Origin: VBDM01 sp035637655
Lineage (GTDB): Bacteria; Pseudomonadota; Gammaproteobacteria; Burkholderiales; SG8-39
Reading direction: 5' to 3'
Assembly: GCA_035637655.1 (NCBI GenBank)
Contig: DASPWT010000198.1
Coordinates: 8,295 to 72,294 of the forward strand
DNA length: 64,000 bases
The position numbers and the translations under genes are program-made. Positions 36,409-44,385 of this stretch are shown here, piece after piece (within the stretch, counting starts at the first letter, position 1; every line of letters starts with the position of its first letter). The notes under the pieces were generated by a model. The model was not told where the DNA came from and ran no database searches. It was given only the letters and a program-made list of their open reading frames with translations.

Positions 36409-37482
36409 TCAGCGAAGCGGCAGAACGATGCGAAAGCTGGTTCTTCCCGGCTGGCTATCGCATTCCACCACCCCGTGGTGCTGCTGCACGAAAGTCTGCG
36501 CGAGCGTCAGGCCGAGTCCGGTCCCACCCTCACGGCCGGATACCAGCGGATAGAAAATCTGGTCGCGGATTTCCGCCGGCACGCCCGGTCCGTTATCGAC
36601 CACTTGCAATTCTAATGCCAGCCTGCGCAAGCGCCGGGCGAGCGTTACTTGGCGGGCAACCCGGGTGCGCAGGACGATTTCGCCCTGGCTTTGAAGCCCA
36701 GCCGCTGCGGTAGCACGGACTCCCAGTATGGCTTGCGCGGCATTCCGCGCGATGTTGAGGACGGCCTGGATGAGTTGCTCCGGATCGCCGCGAAACTCGG
36801 GCAGACCGACGTCGTAATCGCGTCTTACCCGTATGCCTTCCGGAAACTCGGCAAGAATAAGGCTGCGCACCCGTTCACATACCTCATGGATGTTCATCGG
36901 CACGTGGTTCGGTGGGCGATGTGGGGTAAGAAGTCGGTCCATGAGAGCCTGCAGACGGTCGGCCTCCTTGATGATCACCCGAGTGTATTCGCGCAGGCTC
37001 GGCCGGTCGAGTTCACGGTCGAGGAGTTGAGCTGAGCCGCGCAAACCTCCCAACGGATTCTTGATTTCATGAGCGAGGTTGCGGATCAGCTCCCGATTGG
37101 CCCGATGCTGGCTCATGCGTTGCTCTTCTCGTTCGATGCGGAGCCTCTGGTCGATCGGCCGCAGCTCAAGCAGCAGCGCAGCCTGCGGCAGCTCGACTGG
37201 CGTAACGATGCAGTCAAGGTGCAGGGGCTCCTGGCCCGTTGGCACGAGGATCAAGTCCTGATCAGCAAAGCCACGCTCCTCGCGAATCGCTTGATGCAGG
37301 AGGCCTGCCAGGGAGCCCGAGTCTGCAAAAAGTCCCGGAAAAGGCTGGTCGAGGATGACCTTGCGGCTGGCGGCGAATAGCGTTTCCGCCGCAGGATTGA
37401 CGTACTTCACATGGAGTGCCCGGTCCAAGAGCACGACGGCCGTGGCAAGCCAGTCCAGGCCCGGTGAGGCTGCCGGATTCAT
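36409..37482 (-). CDS. ntrB: Nitrogen regulation sensor kinase/phosphatase NtrB (NR-II)
   Basis: Phosphorylates or dephosphorylates NtrC according to PII state. The 357 residues have an N-terminal PAS-like domain (AVVLLDRALHVKYVNPAAET at 15-34), a dimerisation domain with phosphorylatable His138 in NLAHEIKNPLGGLRGSAQLL, and an ATPase domain with N-box QAVLNIARNAAQAI near 240 and G-boxes VVDNGPGVPAEI and GTGLGLTLAQTFV. It has no membrane segment, as expected for this soluble kinase. It lies between a secreted DUF4124 gene and ntrC. Confidence 0.95.
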   Translation of the reverse strand: MNPAASPGLDWLATAVVLLDRALHVKYVNPAAETLFAASRKVILDQPFPGLFADSGSLAGLLHQAIREERGFADQDLILVPTGQEPLHLDCIVTPVELPQAALLLELRPIDQRLRIEREEQRMSQHRANRELIRNLAHEIKNPLGGLRGSAQLLDRELDRPSLREYTRVIIKEADRLQALMDRLLTPHRPPNHVPMNIHEVCERVRSLILAEFPEGIRVRRDYDVGLPEFRGDPEQLIQAVLNIARNAAQAILGVRATAAAGLQSQGEIVLRTRVARQVTLARRLRRLALELQVVDNGPGVPAEIRDQIFYPLVSGREGGTGLGLTLAQTFVQQHHGVVECDSQPGRTSFRIVLPLR

Positions 37483-37597
37483 ACGCTGGAACCCGTTTCG
37501 GAGACCGGGGTGGCAGTCGTGCGGCGCCGCGCCAAGGGAGCGCCGGCCCCCTGCCCGAGCCAGGCTGCCTGATTCGCGGAAGCAGCGCGAGTCGCCC

Positions 37598-38059
37598 TTA
37601 CTTGAGGCGGCCGAGCTCGCCGCGAAGCTGCTCGATGTTCTTGGTGTGCTGGCTGACCGTTTCCTGGTATGGCTTCAATCGCTCCAGCACCCGAGCGTAG
37701 TTGCGCTCGTCGCCGTCGCGAATTCCTTCCTGCTCGACGAGCTTCTGCCGGGCGTCGGAGAGCAGTTGCTGCTCGTTCCGAAGCTCCGACTCTAGAATCC
37801 TGCGACGGTTCTCGTTGCGCACCGAGGCGGGGTCCGATACGGCTGAAGATTGCAGGGCGCGCGCGGGAACCTGAGCCGGCACAACGGACACTTCCTTGCT
37901 CACCAAGGTGCAGTTCTTGCCCACCGTGTCGCGTTTGACATTGGTGTAAGTCGGACGCCCACTCGCGTCGGGGCACTTGTACACCTCGCTCTGAGCGTGA
38001 CCACAGGGCGCCGCCAGCGCGAGAAAAACCCAGCCGATCAATCGCTTGTTCAGTGCCAT
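37598..38059 (-). CDS. Secreted DUF4124 protein with coiled coil
   Basis: This 153-residue protein has a signal peptide (LIGWVFLALAAPCGHAQ, cleavage near residue 23) followed by a short DUF4124 region (EVYKCPDASGRPTYTN, with conserved cysteines at KCPD and KNCTL). From about residue 80 there is a charged helical coiled coil. It lies between glnA and ntrBC, an order often seen in betaproteobacteria, but the reason for its place in a nitrogen-control locus is unknown. A GGGGGG tract precedes the ATG. Confidence 0.8.
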   Translation of the reverse strand: MALNKRLIGWVFLALAAPCGHAQSEVYKCPDASGRPTYTNVKRDTVGKNCTLVSKEVSVVPAQVPARALQSSAVSDPASVRNENRRRILESELRNEQQLLSDARQKLVEQEGIRDGDERNYARVLERLKPYQETVSQHTKNIEQLRGELGRLK

Positions 38060-38113
38060 CGCCCCCCCGGACCCTAATGGGAGTTTTAAGTGTAGGCCAA
38101 AACAACCCTGATT

Positions 38114-38161
38114 TCAAATGAAAAAGGGACGAACCAGCCGACGGTGGGGCGCTCCGTCCCT
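38114..38161 (-). terminator. Rho-independent terminator after glnA
   Basis: On the minus strand AGGGACG (38161-38155) pairs with CGTCCCT (38131-38125), with additional pairing inside the 23-base loop, followed by TTTTTCATTT. It lies 68 bases after the glnA stop and partly separates glnA from the DUF4124-ntrBC genes. Confidence 0.8.
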
Positions 38162-38228
38162 CCGCGCCAGTAAAAAATCAATTCCCGATCCGGACCTACC
38201 GGGTCCTTCGAGACGTCCGTCCCCCGTC

Positions 38229-39644
38229 TTACGAACTGTAGTACATGTCGAATTCAACCGGATGGGTTGTCATGCGGAAGCGCGTGAGTTCTTCATGTTT
38301 CAGGGCACAGTAGGCGTCGAGCATGTCGTCGGAAAACACACCGCCCTTGGTCAGGAAGTCACGATCCTTGTTGAGGTGCTCGAGGGCCATCTCCAAGGAC
38401 GAACAAACCTGCTGGATCTTTTTCGCCTGCGCCGGGGGCAAGTCGTACATGTTCTTGTCAATCGGGTCGCCAGGGTGGATCTTGTTCTGCACGCCATCCA
38501 AGCCCGCCATCAGCATCGCCGAGAAGGCGAGATAGGAATTGGTGGTCGGGTCCGGGAAACGCACCTCAACTCTACGCGCCTTCGGATCTGTGACCAGCGG
38601 AATTCGGCAGGCTGCGGAACGATTGCGTGACGAGTAAGCCAGGTTGATCGGCGCCTCGAACCCAGGCACCAGCCGTTTGTACGAATTCGTGCCAGGATTG
38701 GTGATCGCGTTGAGCGCTCTTGCATGCTTGATAATGCCGCCAATGTAATACAGGGCAAAATCGGATAACCCGGAGTAACCGCTGCCCTGAAACATGTTCT
38801 TACCTTCCTTCCAAACTGACTGGTGTACGTGCATGCCCGAGCCGTTGTCGCCGACCACGGGTTTCGGCATGAACGTCGCGGTCTTCCCGTACGAATGCGC
38901 CACGTTCCAGATCGTATATTTCAGGATCTGCATCCAGTCGGCGCGTTTCACCAGGCTGTTGAACTTGGTACCGATCTCGTTTTGGCCCATCGCTCCCACC
39001 TCATGGTGGTGCACCTCACACTCGACACCCTGCTGTTCCAGCGCGAGCACGATGGCGTTGCGGATGTCCTGCAGCGTATCGATAGGGGGGACCGGGAAAT
39101 ACCCCCCCTTGATGGGCGCGCGGTGCCCCATATTGCCCCCCTCGAACTCTATCCCCGAGGACCACGGCGCCTCCTCGGACTTGATCTTGCAGAAGCAACC
39201 GGACATCTCCACACTCCAAGTCACGGAGTCAAAAATGAAGAACTCGGGTTCCGGGCCGAAGTAGGCGGTATCGCCGAGGCCGGTGGATTTGAGGTACGCC
39301 TCGGCGCGCCTGGCAATGGTGCGCGGATCGCGGTCGTAGCCCTTGCCGTCTGAAGGTTCGACGCAGTCACAGGTGATGTTCAGCACCGGCTCGTCTGTGA
39401 AGGGGTCCATGCGTGCCGAATCCGGGTCGGGCATCAACAGCATGTCCGAGGCCTCGATGCTCTTCCAGCCCGCGATCGAAGACCCGTCGAAAAAATGTCC
39501 GCTTTCGAATTTGTCCGTAGTGAAGGCTTTGACCGGTACGGACACGTGCTGCTCCTTGCCTCGCGTATCGGTAAAGCGCAGGTCCACGAATTTGACCTCC
39601 TTCTCCTTGATCATTTTCATGACGTCAGCGGCAGACGTTGCCAT
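38229..39644 (-). CDS. glnA: Glutamine synthetase type I
   Basis: Assimilates ammonia by ATP-dependent amidation of glutamate; a dodecamer in the cytoplasm. The 471 residues include FDGSSIAGWKSIEASDMLLM near 53, GPEPEFFIFD near 130, the ATP/glutamate-site KPVVGDNGSGMHVHQSVWK near 264, and KNMYDLPPAQAKKI near residue 400, whose tyrosine is the adenylylation site. It is therefore a regulated I-beta enzyme. A terminator follows. The divergent 266-base upstream region holds an imperfect NtrC-like repeat at 39777-39795. Confidence 0.97.
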   Translation of the reverse strand: MATSAADVMKMIKEKEVKFVDLRFTDTRGKEQHVSVPVKAFTTDKFESGHFFDGSSIAGWKSIEASDMLLMPDPDSARMDPFTDEPVLNITCDCVEPSDGKGYDRDPRTIARRAEAYLKSTGLGDTAYFGPEPEFFIFDSVTWSVEMSGCFCKIKSEEAPWSSGIEFEGGNMGHRAPIKGGYFPVPPIDTLQDIRNAIVLALEQQGVECEVHHHEVGAMGQNEIGTKFNSLVKRADWMQILKYTIWNVAHSYGKTATFMPKPVVGDNGSGMHVHQSVWKEGKNMFQGSGYSGLSDFALYYIGGIIKHARALNAITNPGTNSYKRLVPGFEAPINLAYSSRNRSAACRIPLVTDPKARRVEVRFPDPTTNSYLAFSAMLMAGLDGVQNKIHPGDPIDKNMYDLPPAQAKKIQQVCSSLEMALEHLNKDRDFLTKGGVFSDDMLDAYCALKHEELTRFRMTTHPVEFDMYYSS

Positions 39645-39776
39645 CTCGGAATCTCCTCAGGTTGCGGATTGTTGGTTGGTTAAAGAAGGGAAAACCGCGC
39701 CAAATCGGGGGAGTATCTGCAGATTCCATGCCATCCGGCGCAAAAAAGGCAGGCCATTGTGCCATAAGCGAGGACC

Positions 39777-39795
39777 TTGGGGTGTGGCGCACCAA
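39777..39795. promoter_or_regulatory. Possible NtrC-type inverted repeat upstream of glnA
   Basis: TTGGGGTGTGGCGCACCAA has perfect TTGG/CCAA outer arms and partial inner symmetry, loosely like the NtrC consensus (TGCACC...GGTGCA). It lies 133 bases upstream of glnA. The nearby TGGCAC at 39764-39759 (minus) would be a -24 element, but its -12 GC is one base too far, so no sigma-54 promoter is claimed. Confidence 0.3.
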
Positions 39796-39910
39796 ATCGG
39801 CGCGAACCCGTAAATATCCGCACTACGCCAGTGCGGAACAACTCCCGATCCGGTAGCCGGCGAGTTAAACTATCACGCGTCCCATACTTCGCGTCCATAC
39901 GGGGAGCCCT

Positions 39911-40372
39911 ATGCCCACGGAATCCGCAAATGAAATCCTCGCCCGAGCCAAACAACGTGCGGACGCGATGAAACTGCCCTACGCGGGCGCGCTGCTCCCG
40001 TCAGAAGCGCGCGCGGTCATGCAGCAGATTCCGGGGGCGAGATTGATCGACGTGCGCACCCAGGCCGAGTGGGAATACGTCGGTCGCGTTCCCGATTCGG
40101 TATTGATCGAGTGGAATTCCTATCCGAGCGGTCAGCGCAACCCGCAATTCTTGGAGGAGCTCCAGACCAAGGTGGCAAAGACCGAGGCGCCGGTGATGTT
40201 CTTGTGCCGTTCCGGGGCGCGCTCCCACCAGGCCGCGATAGCGGCAAGCCAGGCCGGTTATCCGAACAGCTACAACATTCTCGAGGGCTTCGAAGGCGAC
40301 AAGGACGGGCACGGACATCGCAACACCGTGGGGGGCTGGCGCGTTGCCGGGCTGCCCTGGGTACAAGGGTAG
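39911..40372 (+). CDS. Rhodanese-like domain protein
   Basis: A single-domain rhodanese of 153 residues without a signal peptide. The conserved ARLIDVRTQAEWEYVGRVPDS is at 43-63 and the active-site cysteine is Cys99 in FLCRSGARSHQAA. The CRSGAR loop of six residues suits sulfur rather than arsenate or phosphate substrates. The C-terminal segment GFEGDKDGHGHRNTVGGWR is common in single-domain proteobacterial rhodaneses. Its physiological sulfur donor or acceptor is unknown. It is divergent from glnA and convergent with uppP. Confidence 0.9.
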   Translation: MPTESANEILARAKQRADAMKLPYAGALLPSEARAVMQQIPGARLIDVRTQAEWEYVGRVPDSVLIEWNSYPSGQRNPQFLEELQTKVAKTEAPVMFLCRSGARSHQAAIAASQAGYPNSYNILEGFEGDKDGHGHRNTVGGWRVAGLPWVQG

Positions 40373-40433
40373 CCGCCCTAATTCCGCGCGACGGCGGAAC
40401 GGATCCGCGATCCGACTGTAGCGTTTTCGCCTC

Positions 40434-41258
40434 TTAGCCCCCCGACCAGCTCACCAGCCCGGTCCAGGCCGTCACTAGCACGACGGCGCCGAAAGCGACG
40501 CGGTACCAGGCAAACGGTGTGAAATCGTGGCTGGCGATATAACGCAACAGCCAGCGCACGCAGAGGAACGCCGATGTGAATGCCGCGACCGAGCCGACCG
40601 CGAACATGCCGAGGTCGCCCGAATCGAACAGCGCGCGGTTCTTCCAGAAATCGTAGGCGCCGGCGGCGACCAGCGTCGGCACCGCAAGAAAAAACGAGAA
40701 CTCGGTCGCCGCGCGGCGCGAAAGCCCGAAGATCATTCCACCGATGATTGTGGCCCCGGAACGCGAAGTGCCCGGGATCAACGCGAACGCCTGGGCGATG
40801 CCGACTTTCAGGGCATCCTTCCAGGTCATATCGTCCACGCTTTGAACCACCACGTTGCGTCGACGTCTTTCCACCCAAAGAATAATGAATGCGCCGACGA
40901 TGAAGGCGACCGCAACGGGCACGGCGTGGAAAAGATAGGTCTTGATTAGCTTGCCGAAGGCAAGTCCCAGCACGGCGGCAGGAATGAACGCAACGAAGAG
41001 ATTCATCGTGAAACGCTGCGCGGCGCGATCCGAAGCGAGTCCCGCCAGTACGCGATAGAATTTGGCGCGATATTCCCAGACGATCGCGAGCATCGCGCCG
41101 GCCTGGATCACGATTTCGAAGACTTTGGCCTTCTCGTCGTCGAAGCCGAGCAGATCGCCCGCGAGAATCAGGTGGCCGGTAGAGGAGATCGGCAGAAATT
41201 CCGTCAGACCTTCGATGACGCCGAGAACAAGCGCTTTCGCGAGCAAAGCCAGGTCCAC
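40434..41258 (-). CDS. uppP: Undecaprenyl-diphosphatase
   Basis: An integral membrane phosphatase recycling undecaprenyl pyrophosphate for peptidoglycan and O-antigen synthesis; it confers bacitracin tolerance. The 274 residues are largely hydrophobic, with the family signatures GVIEGLTEFLPISSTGHLIL near residue 13-32 and ALIPGTSRSGATIIGGMIFG near 158-177, which hold the catalytic residues. The start is GTG at 41258, preceded by a GGGGGG tract that adjoins the U-tract of the thiC terminator. Confidence 0.95.
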   Translation of the reverse strand: MDLALLAKALVLGVIEGLTEFLPISSTGHLILAGDLLGFDDEKAKVFEIVIQAGAMLAIVWEYRAKFYRVLAGLASDRAAQRFTMNLFVAFIPAAVLGLAFGKLIKTYLFHAVPVAVAFIVGAFIILWVERRRRNVVVQSVDDMTWKDALKVGIAQAFALIPGTSRSGATIIGGMIFGLSRRAATEFSFFLAVPTLVAAGAYDFWKNRALFDSGDLGMFAVGSVAAFTSAFLCVRWLLRYIASHDFTPFAWYRVAFGAVVLVTAWTGLVSWSGG

Positions 41259-41269
41259 GCGGACCCCCC

Positions 41270-41298
41270 AAAAAGAAAGAGCGGCAATTTCTTGCCGC
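41270..41298 (-). terminator. Rho-independent terminator after thiC
   Basis: On the minus strand a perfect 7-bp stem GCGGCAA/TTGCCGC (41298-41292 with 41287-41281) with loop GAAA is followed by TCTTTCTTTTT. It ends about 12 bases before the uppP start, so uppP translation needs a transcript that reads through or starts inside this region. Confidence 0.85.
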
Positions 41299-41317
41299 CC
41301 CGAGTTTAGCGGAAGGC

Positions 41318-43189
41318 TCAGGCTTTGGTATAGATCTCGGCGCCCTTCTTCACGAACTCAACCGCCTTCTGTTCCATGCCTTTCTTCAGCGCGTCGTCGC
41401 CGGAGAGTCCGTGTTTCTCGGCGTACTCGCGTACGTCCTGTGTGATCTTCATCGAACAGAAATGCGGGCCGCACATGGAGCAGAAGTGCGCGAGCTTCGC
41501 ACCTTCTTGCGGCAGCGTCTCGTCGTGGAATGCCTTCGCCTTATCCGGATCAAGGCCGAGGTTGAACTGATCCTCCCAGCGGAATTCGAATCGCGCTTTG
41601 GATAACGCGTTGTCGCGGATCTGCGCGCCTGGATGGCCTTTCGCCAAGTCGGCGGCGTGCGCCGCGATTTTGTAGGCAATAATCCCATCTTTGACGTCGT
41701 CCTTATCCGGCAGTCCAAGATGCTCCTTAGGCGTCACGTAGCAAAGCATTGCCGTGCCGTACCAGCCGATCATCGCCGCTCCGATTGCGCTCGTGATGTG
41801 GTCGTAGCCAGGCGCGATGTCGGTCGTGAGCGGTCCCAACGTGTAGAACGGCGCTTCTTTGCAATATGTGAGCTGAAGCTCCATGTTCTCACGGATGAGC
41901 TGCATGGGCACATGGCCCGGCCCCTCGATCATCACCTGACAGTCGTGGCGCCAGGCGATGTCCGTAAGCTCCCCGAGGGTCTTCAGTTCGGCGATCTGCG
42001 CCTCGTCGTTGGCGTCCTGGATTGAGCCCGGCCGCAGGCCATCGCCGAGCGAGAAACTCACATCGTACGCTGCCATGATCTCGCAGATGTCATCGAAATG
42101 CGCGTAAAGAAAACTCTCCACATGGTGAGCAAGGCACCATTTCGCCATGATCGATCCGCCGCGCGACACGATTCCGGTCATACGTTTCGCCGTGAGCGGA
42201 ATGAACGGCAGCCGCACGCCCGCGTGGATCGTGAAGTAATCGACACCCTGCTCGGCCTGCTCGACCAGCGTATCGCGGAAGACTTCCCAAGTGAGATCCT
42301 CGGCTTTCCCGTCCACTTTCTCGAGAGCCTGGTAGATCGGCACCGTACCAATGGGGACAGGTGAGTTACGTATGATCCACTCGCGCGTCTCGTGGATGTG
42401 CTTCCCCGTGGAAAGATCCATCACGGTGTCACCACCCCAGCGGATCGCCCAGGTCATCTTCTCAACTTCCTCGGCGATACCCGACGTCACCGCCGAGTTG
42501 CCGATGTTGGCGTTTATCTTCACCAAGAAGTTGCGGCCAATGATCATCGGCTCGGTCTCCGGGTGATTGACGTTCGCTGGAATGATGGCACGGCCGCGCG
42601 CTACTTCCTCGCGGACGAACTCAGGCGTGATGGTTTTCGGGATCGCGGCCCCGAAATCCTGACCCGGATGTTGAAGCGTGATTAGATCGGATAAAGCGTC
42701 ACGGCGCTGATTCTCGCGGACGGCGACGAACTCCATCTCGGGCGTGATCATGCCCTTTCTCGCGTAGTGCATCTGCGTCACGTTCCTTCCGGTGCTGGCG
42801 CAGCGCGGCTTCCGCTTCAGGTTGAAGCGCATGTCCGCGAGCTTTGGATCGTTCAGGCGCTCATGGCCGTATCTCGAGGTCGGGCCGGAAAGCTCTTCGG
42901 TGTCGCCGCGCTCTTCGATCCATCTGGTGCGGAGAGCAAAAAGACCCTGTCGGATGTCGATCCTCGCTTGGGGATCGGTGTACGGGCCGGAGGTGTCGTA
43001 GATGAAGATCGGTGGGTTTCTCTCCGTGCCGAACGAGGCCGGCGTGTCGGACTGAACGATCTCGCGCATCGGCACAAGAAGGTCGCGGCGGGAGCCCTCG
43101 ATGTACACCTTACGCGAGTTCGGCATCGGTTTGACCGCCGCTTCATCAACGCGCGCTGTCTGGGCAATAAACTTTGGATTGGCGTTCAT
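41318..43189 (-). CDS. thiC: Phosphomethylpyrimidine synthase
   Basis: A radical-AdoMet enzyme converting aminoimidazole ribotide to HMP phosphate in thiamine biosynthesis. ATG at 43189 is chosen because GAGGAG lies 5 bases before it; an ATG six codons upstream lacks such a site. In its 623 residues, SRRDLLVPMREI is near the N-terminus, RGRAIIPANVNHPETEPMII near 203, and VMIEGPGHVPMQLIRENME near 418. The C-terminal CSMCGPHFC cluster-binding motif near 560 coordinates the [4Fe-4S] centre. It is controlled by a TPP riboswitch upstream and ends with a clear terminator. No other thi genes are adjacent. Confidence 0.97.
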   Translation of the reverse strand: MNANPKFIAQTARVDEAAVKPMPNSRKVYIEGSRRDLLVPMREIVQSDTPASFGTERNPPIFIYDTSGPYTDPQARIDIRQGLFALRTRWIEERGDTEELSGPTSRYGHERLNDPKLADMRFNLKRKPRCASTGRNVTQMHYARKGMITPEMEFVAVRENQRRDALSDLITLQHPGQDFGAAIPKTITPEFVREEVARGRAIIPANVNHPETEPMIIGRNFLVKINANIGNSAVTSGIAEEVEKMTWAIRWGGDTVMDLSTGKHIHETREWIIRNSPVPIGTVPIYQALEKVDGKAEDLTWEVFRDTLVEQAEQGVDYFTIHAGVRLPFIPLTAKRMTGIVSRGGSIMAKWCLAHHVESFLYAHFDDICEIMAAYDVSFSLGDGLRPGSIQDANDEAQIAELKTLGELTDIAWRHDCQVMIEGPGHVPMQLIRENMELQLTYCKEAPFYTLGPLTTDIAPGYDHITSAIGAAMIGWYGTAMLCYVTPKEHLGLPDKDDVKDGIIAYKIAAHAADLAKGHPGAQIRDNALSKARFEFRWEDQFNLGLDPDKAKAFHDETLPQEGAKLAHFCSMCGPHFCSMKITQDVREYAEKHGLSGDDALKKGMEQKAVEFVKKGAEIYTKA

Positions 43190-43191
43190 GG

Positions 43192-43254
43192 CGCTCCTCT
43201 CATGCACAGACCGCAGGGGAGCGAAGGGACCAGCCGTTCAACGCTTCCCTGCGG
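43192..43254 (-). promoter_or_regulatory. Expression platform of the thiC TPP riboswitch
   Basis: Minus-strand CGCTCC (43223-43218) is exactly complementary to the ribosome-binding sequence GGAGCG (43197-43192). The same segment, extended as 43223-43211, can instead pair with 43254-43242, the 3' strand of the aptamer's first helix, with one mismatch. TPP binding should hold the 43254-43242 strand in the aptamer and free CGCTCC to mask the start of thiC. This is a translational OFF switch read from complementarity. Confidence 0.65.
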
Positions 43255-43332
43255 CGGCATTATCCGCATCAGGTTCGAAGGGTTTGCTCTCACCCGGCCA
43301 GGCAAGTTTGCTTTGGTCAGGACCCCTACGTT
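43240..43332 (-). ncRNA. TPP riboswitch (THI element)
   Basis: Minus-strand sequence contains the conserved THI-box features in order: the GTAGGGG 5' strand, GGGTGAGAGC (CTGAGA-type bulge), ACCCTTCGAACCTGAT, GCGGATAATGCCGC and the GCAGGGAAG 3' strand. The element lies 50 bases upstream of thiC, its usual target. Confidence 0.95.
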
Positions 43333-43376
43333 GCTCGAAAGGACCTTACTCCAAGCGGTGGGGCTTGGCAAGCCTA

Positions 43377-43805
43377 TCAACTGCGGGGGCGTATTGCGAA
43401 TGTTATCCGGATGCAGTTGCGCTCGCCTTCGCGGCTGTAGGCCGCGTTCCTGGCAAGCGATCTAATTAGTTTTAGGCCGAGACCACCCACCGGTTTCTGA
43501 GTGATGAGGGCGCCGGTATCCATGGGGCGATATTCGCCGAACGGATTGTGAGGCGGGGCTGCGTCCTCGTAGCGCAAAGTAAATCCCGTATCGCATGGAT
43601 CAAATGCGATCCAGACTGGGGATTCGCTCTCCTCGCGATAGCCGTGGGTGACCGTATTCGTGAATAGTTCCTCGACGATAAGGAGGAGCTTCAGGCAATC
43701 TTCCCGACCTATCCCGGCCGTGATACACGCGCCCTCAACAAAGGTCCGGATTTCGACCATGGAGTCCATCCTGGCTGGGAACCGTGCAAGCGGGGCGTTA
43801 GCCAT
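43377..43805 (-). CDS. RsbW-like anti-sigma-type serine kinase (HATPase domain)
   Basis: A compact 142-residue ATPase of the GHKL family without transmembrane or dimerisation segments. The N-box EELFTNTVTHGY is at 45-56 (Asn50), an acidic ATP-site motif YEDAAPPHNP at 79-88, and the G-box GGLGLKLIRSLA at 107-118. This is the organisation of SpoIIAB/RsbW kinases that phosphorylate STAS antagonists. The STAS protein and SpoIIE-type phosphatase encoded at 44976-48478 are the expected partners. No sigma factor is nearby, so its bound target is unknown. A TATAAT at 43843-43838 (minus) lies 33 bases upstream. Confidence 0.85.
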   Translation of the reverse strand: MANAPLARFPARMDSMVEIRTFVEGACITAGIGREDCLKLLLIVEELFTNTVTHGYREESESPVWIAFDPCDTGFTLRYEDAAPPHNPFGEYRPMDTGALITQKPVGGLGLKLIRSLARNAAYSREGERNCIRITFAIRPRS

Positions 43806-43837
43806 CGGGGATGAGCCAGAAGAAGGCCGTTTGGGCT

Positions 43838-43843
43838 ATTATA
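43838..43843 (-). promoter_or_regulatory. Candidate -10 element of the RsbW-like gene
   Basis: Perfect TATAAT on the minus strand, 33 bases before the start codon; the -35 position is poor. The plus-strand reading TATTAT could serve the divergent FecR gene. Confidence 0.4.
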
Positions 43844-43914
43844 GGAACAAAGGCGCGCTCGCAGGCGCTGGCCACCTCCGGAATTGCAAGGCGGGCAAAT
43901 TATGGGGGGTTACT

Positions 43915-44370
43915 ATGCAGTCAACGCGTTTAATCGTCACTCGTCGATTTCTTCTTGTGTGCGCGTGCAGCATTGCGCCGATTGCAGGCTGGGCAAATGA
44001 CATAGCCCAGTTTAGGGTCGCCAGAGGCTCGGTATATCTCGAGCGGAGCGGGCAGCGCCTCCCGGCACGCGTGGGAACGCATCTGCAGGCGACCGACACT
44101 GTGGTAACCGGATCGGACGGATCGGCCGGTATTACCTTCGTCGACAATTCGCTACTGTCAGTCGGCCCCAACAGCGTGCTTGCCATCGAGCGATACGCGT
44201 TCAACTCGACCACGCACGAAGGTGCTTTCGAATCCTCTCTCCGCAAGGGAACTCTGTCGGTAGTGTCTGGGAAAATAGCCAAGCAGTCTCCCGACGCAAT
44301 GAAAGTGAAGACTCCTTCTTCGATACTCGGGGTGCGCGGAACCGAGTTCCTCGTTCGCTCCAACGACTGA
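43915..44370 (+). CDS. Exported FecR domain protein
   Basis: ATG at 43915 (preceded by a GGGGGG tract) gives 151 residues; the frame is open further upstream without a better start. A signal peptide (residues 1-27, ending IAGWAND) is followed by a FecR beta-domain: ARGSVYLERSGQRLPARVGT, then TVVTGSDGSAGITFVDNSLLSVGPNS, and a final TPSSILGVRGTEFLV. Such stand-alone FecR proteins are found in the periplasm, frequently with OmpA and CHASE2 proteins. It is not the iron-siderophore anti-sigma type, since it has no N-terminal cytoplasmic domain. It is 15 bases before the OmpA lipoprotein. Confidence 0.85.
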   Translation: MQSTRLIVTRRFLLVCACSIAPIAGWANDIAQFRVARGSVYLERSGQRLPARVGTHLQATDTVVTGSDGSAGITFVDNSLLSVGPNSVLAIERYAFNSTTHEGAFESSLRKGTLSVVSGKIAKQSPDAMKVKTPSSILGVRGTEFLVRSND

Positions 44371-44385
44371 GCCCTAAAGGACCTC

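Noticed and set aside
39748..39764. Sigma-54 promoter for glnA (TGGCAC at 39764-39759)
   Set aside because: The GC that would form the -12 element is 11 rather than 10 bases from the GG of the -24 element, and its context CCTGC departs from TTGC.
40382..40414. Terminator between the rhodanese gene and uppP
   Set aside because: Two short hairpins (TTCCGC/GCGGAA and CGGATC/GATCCG) are present, but neither is followed by a T-tract on either strand.
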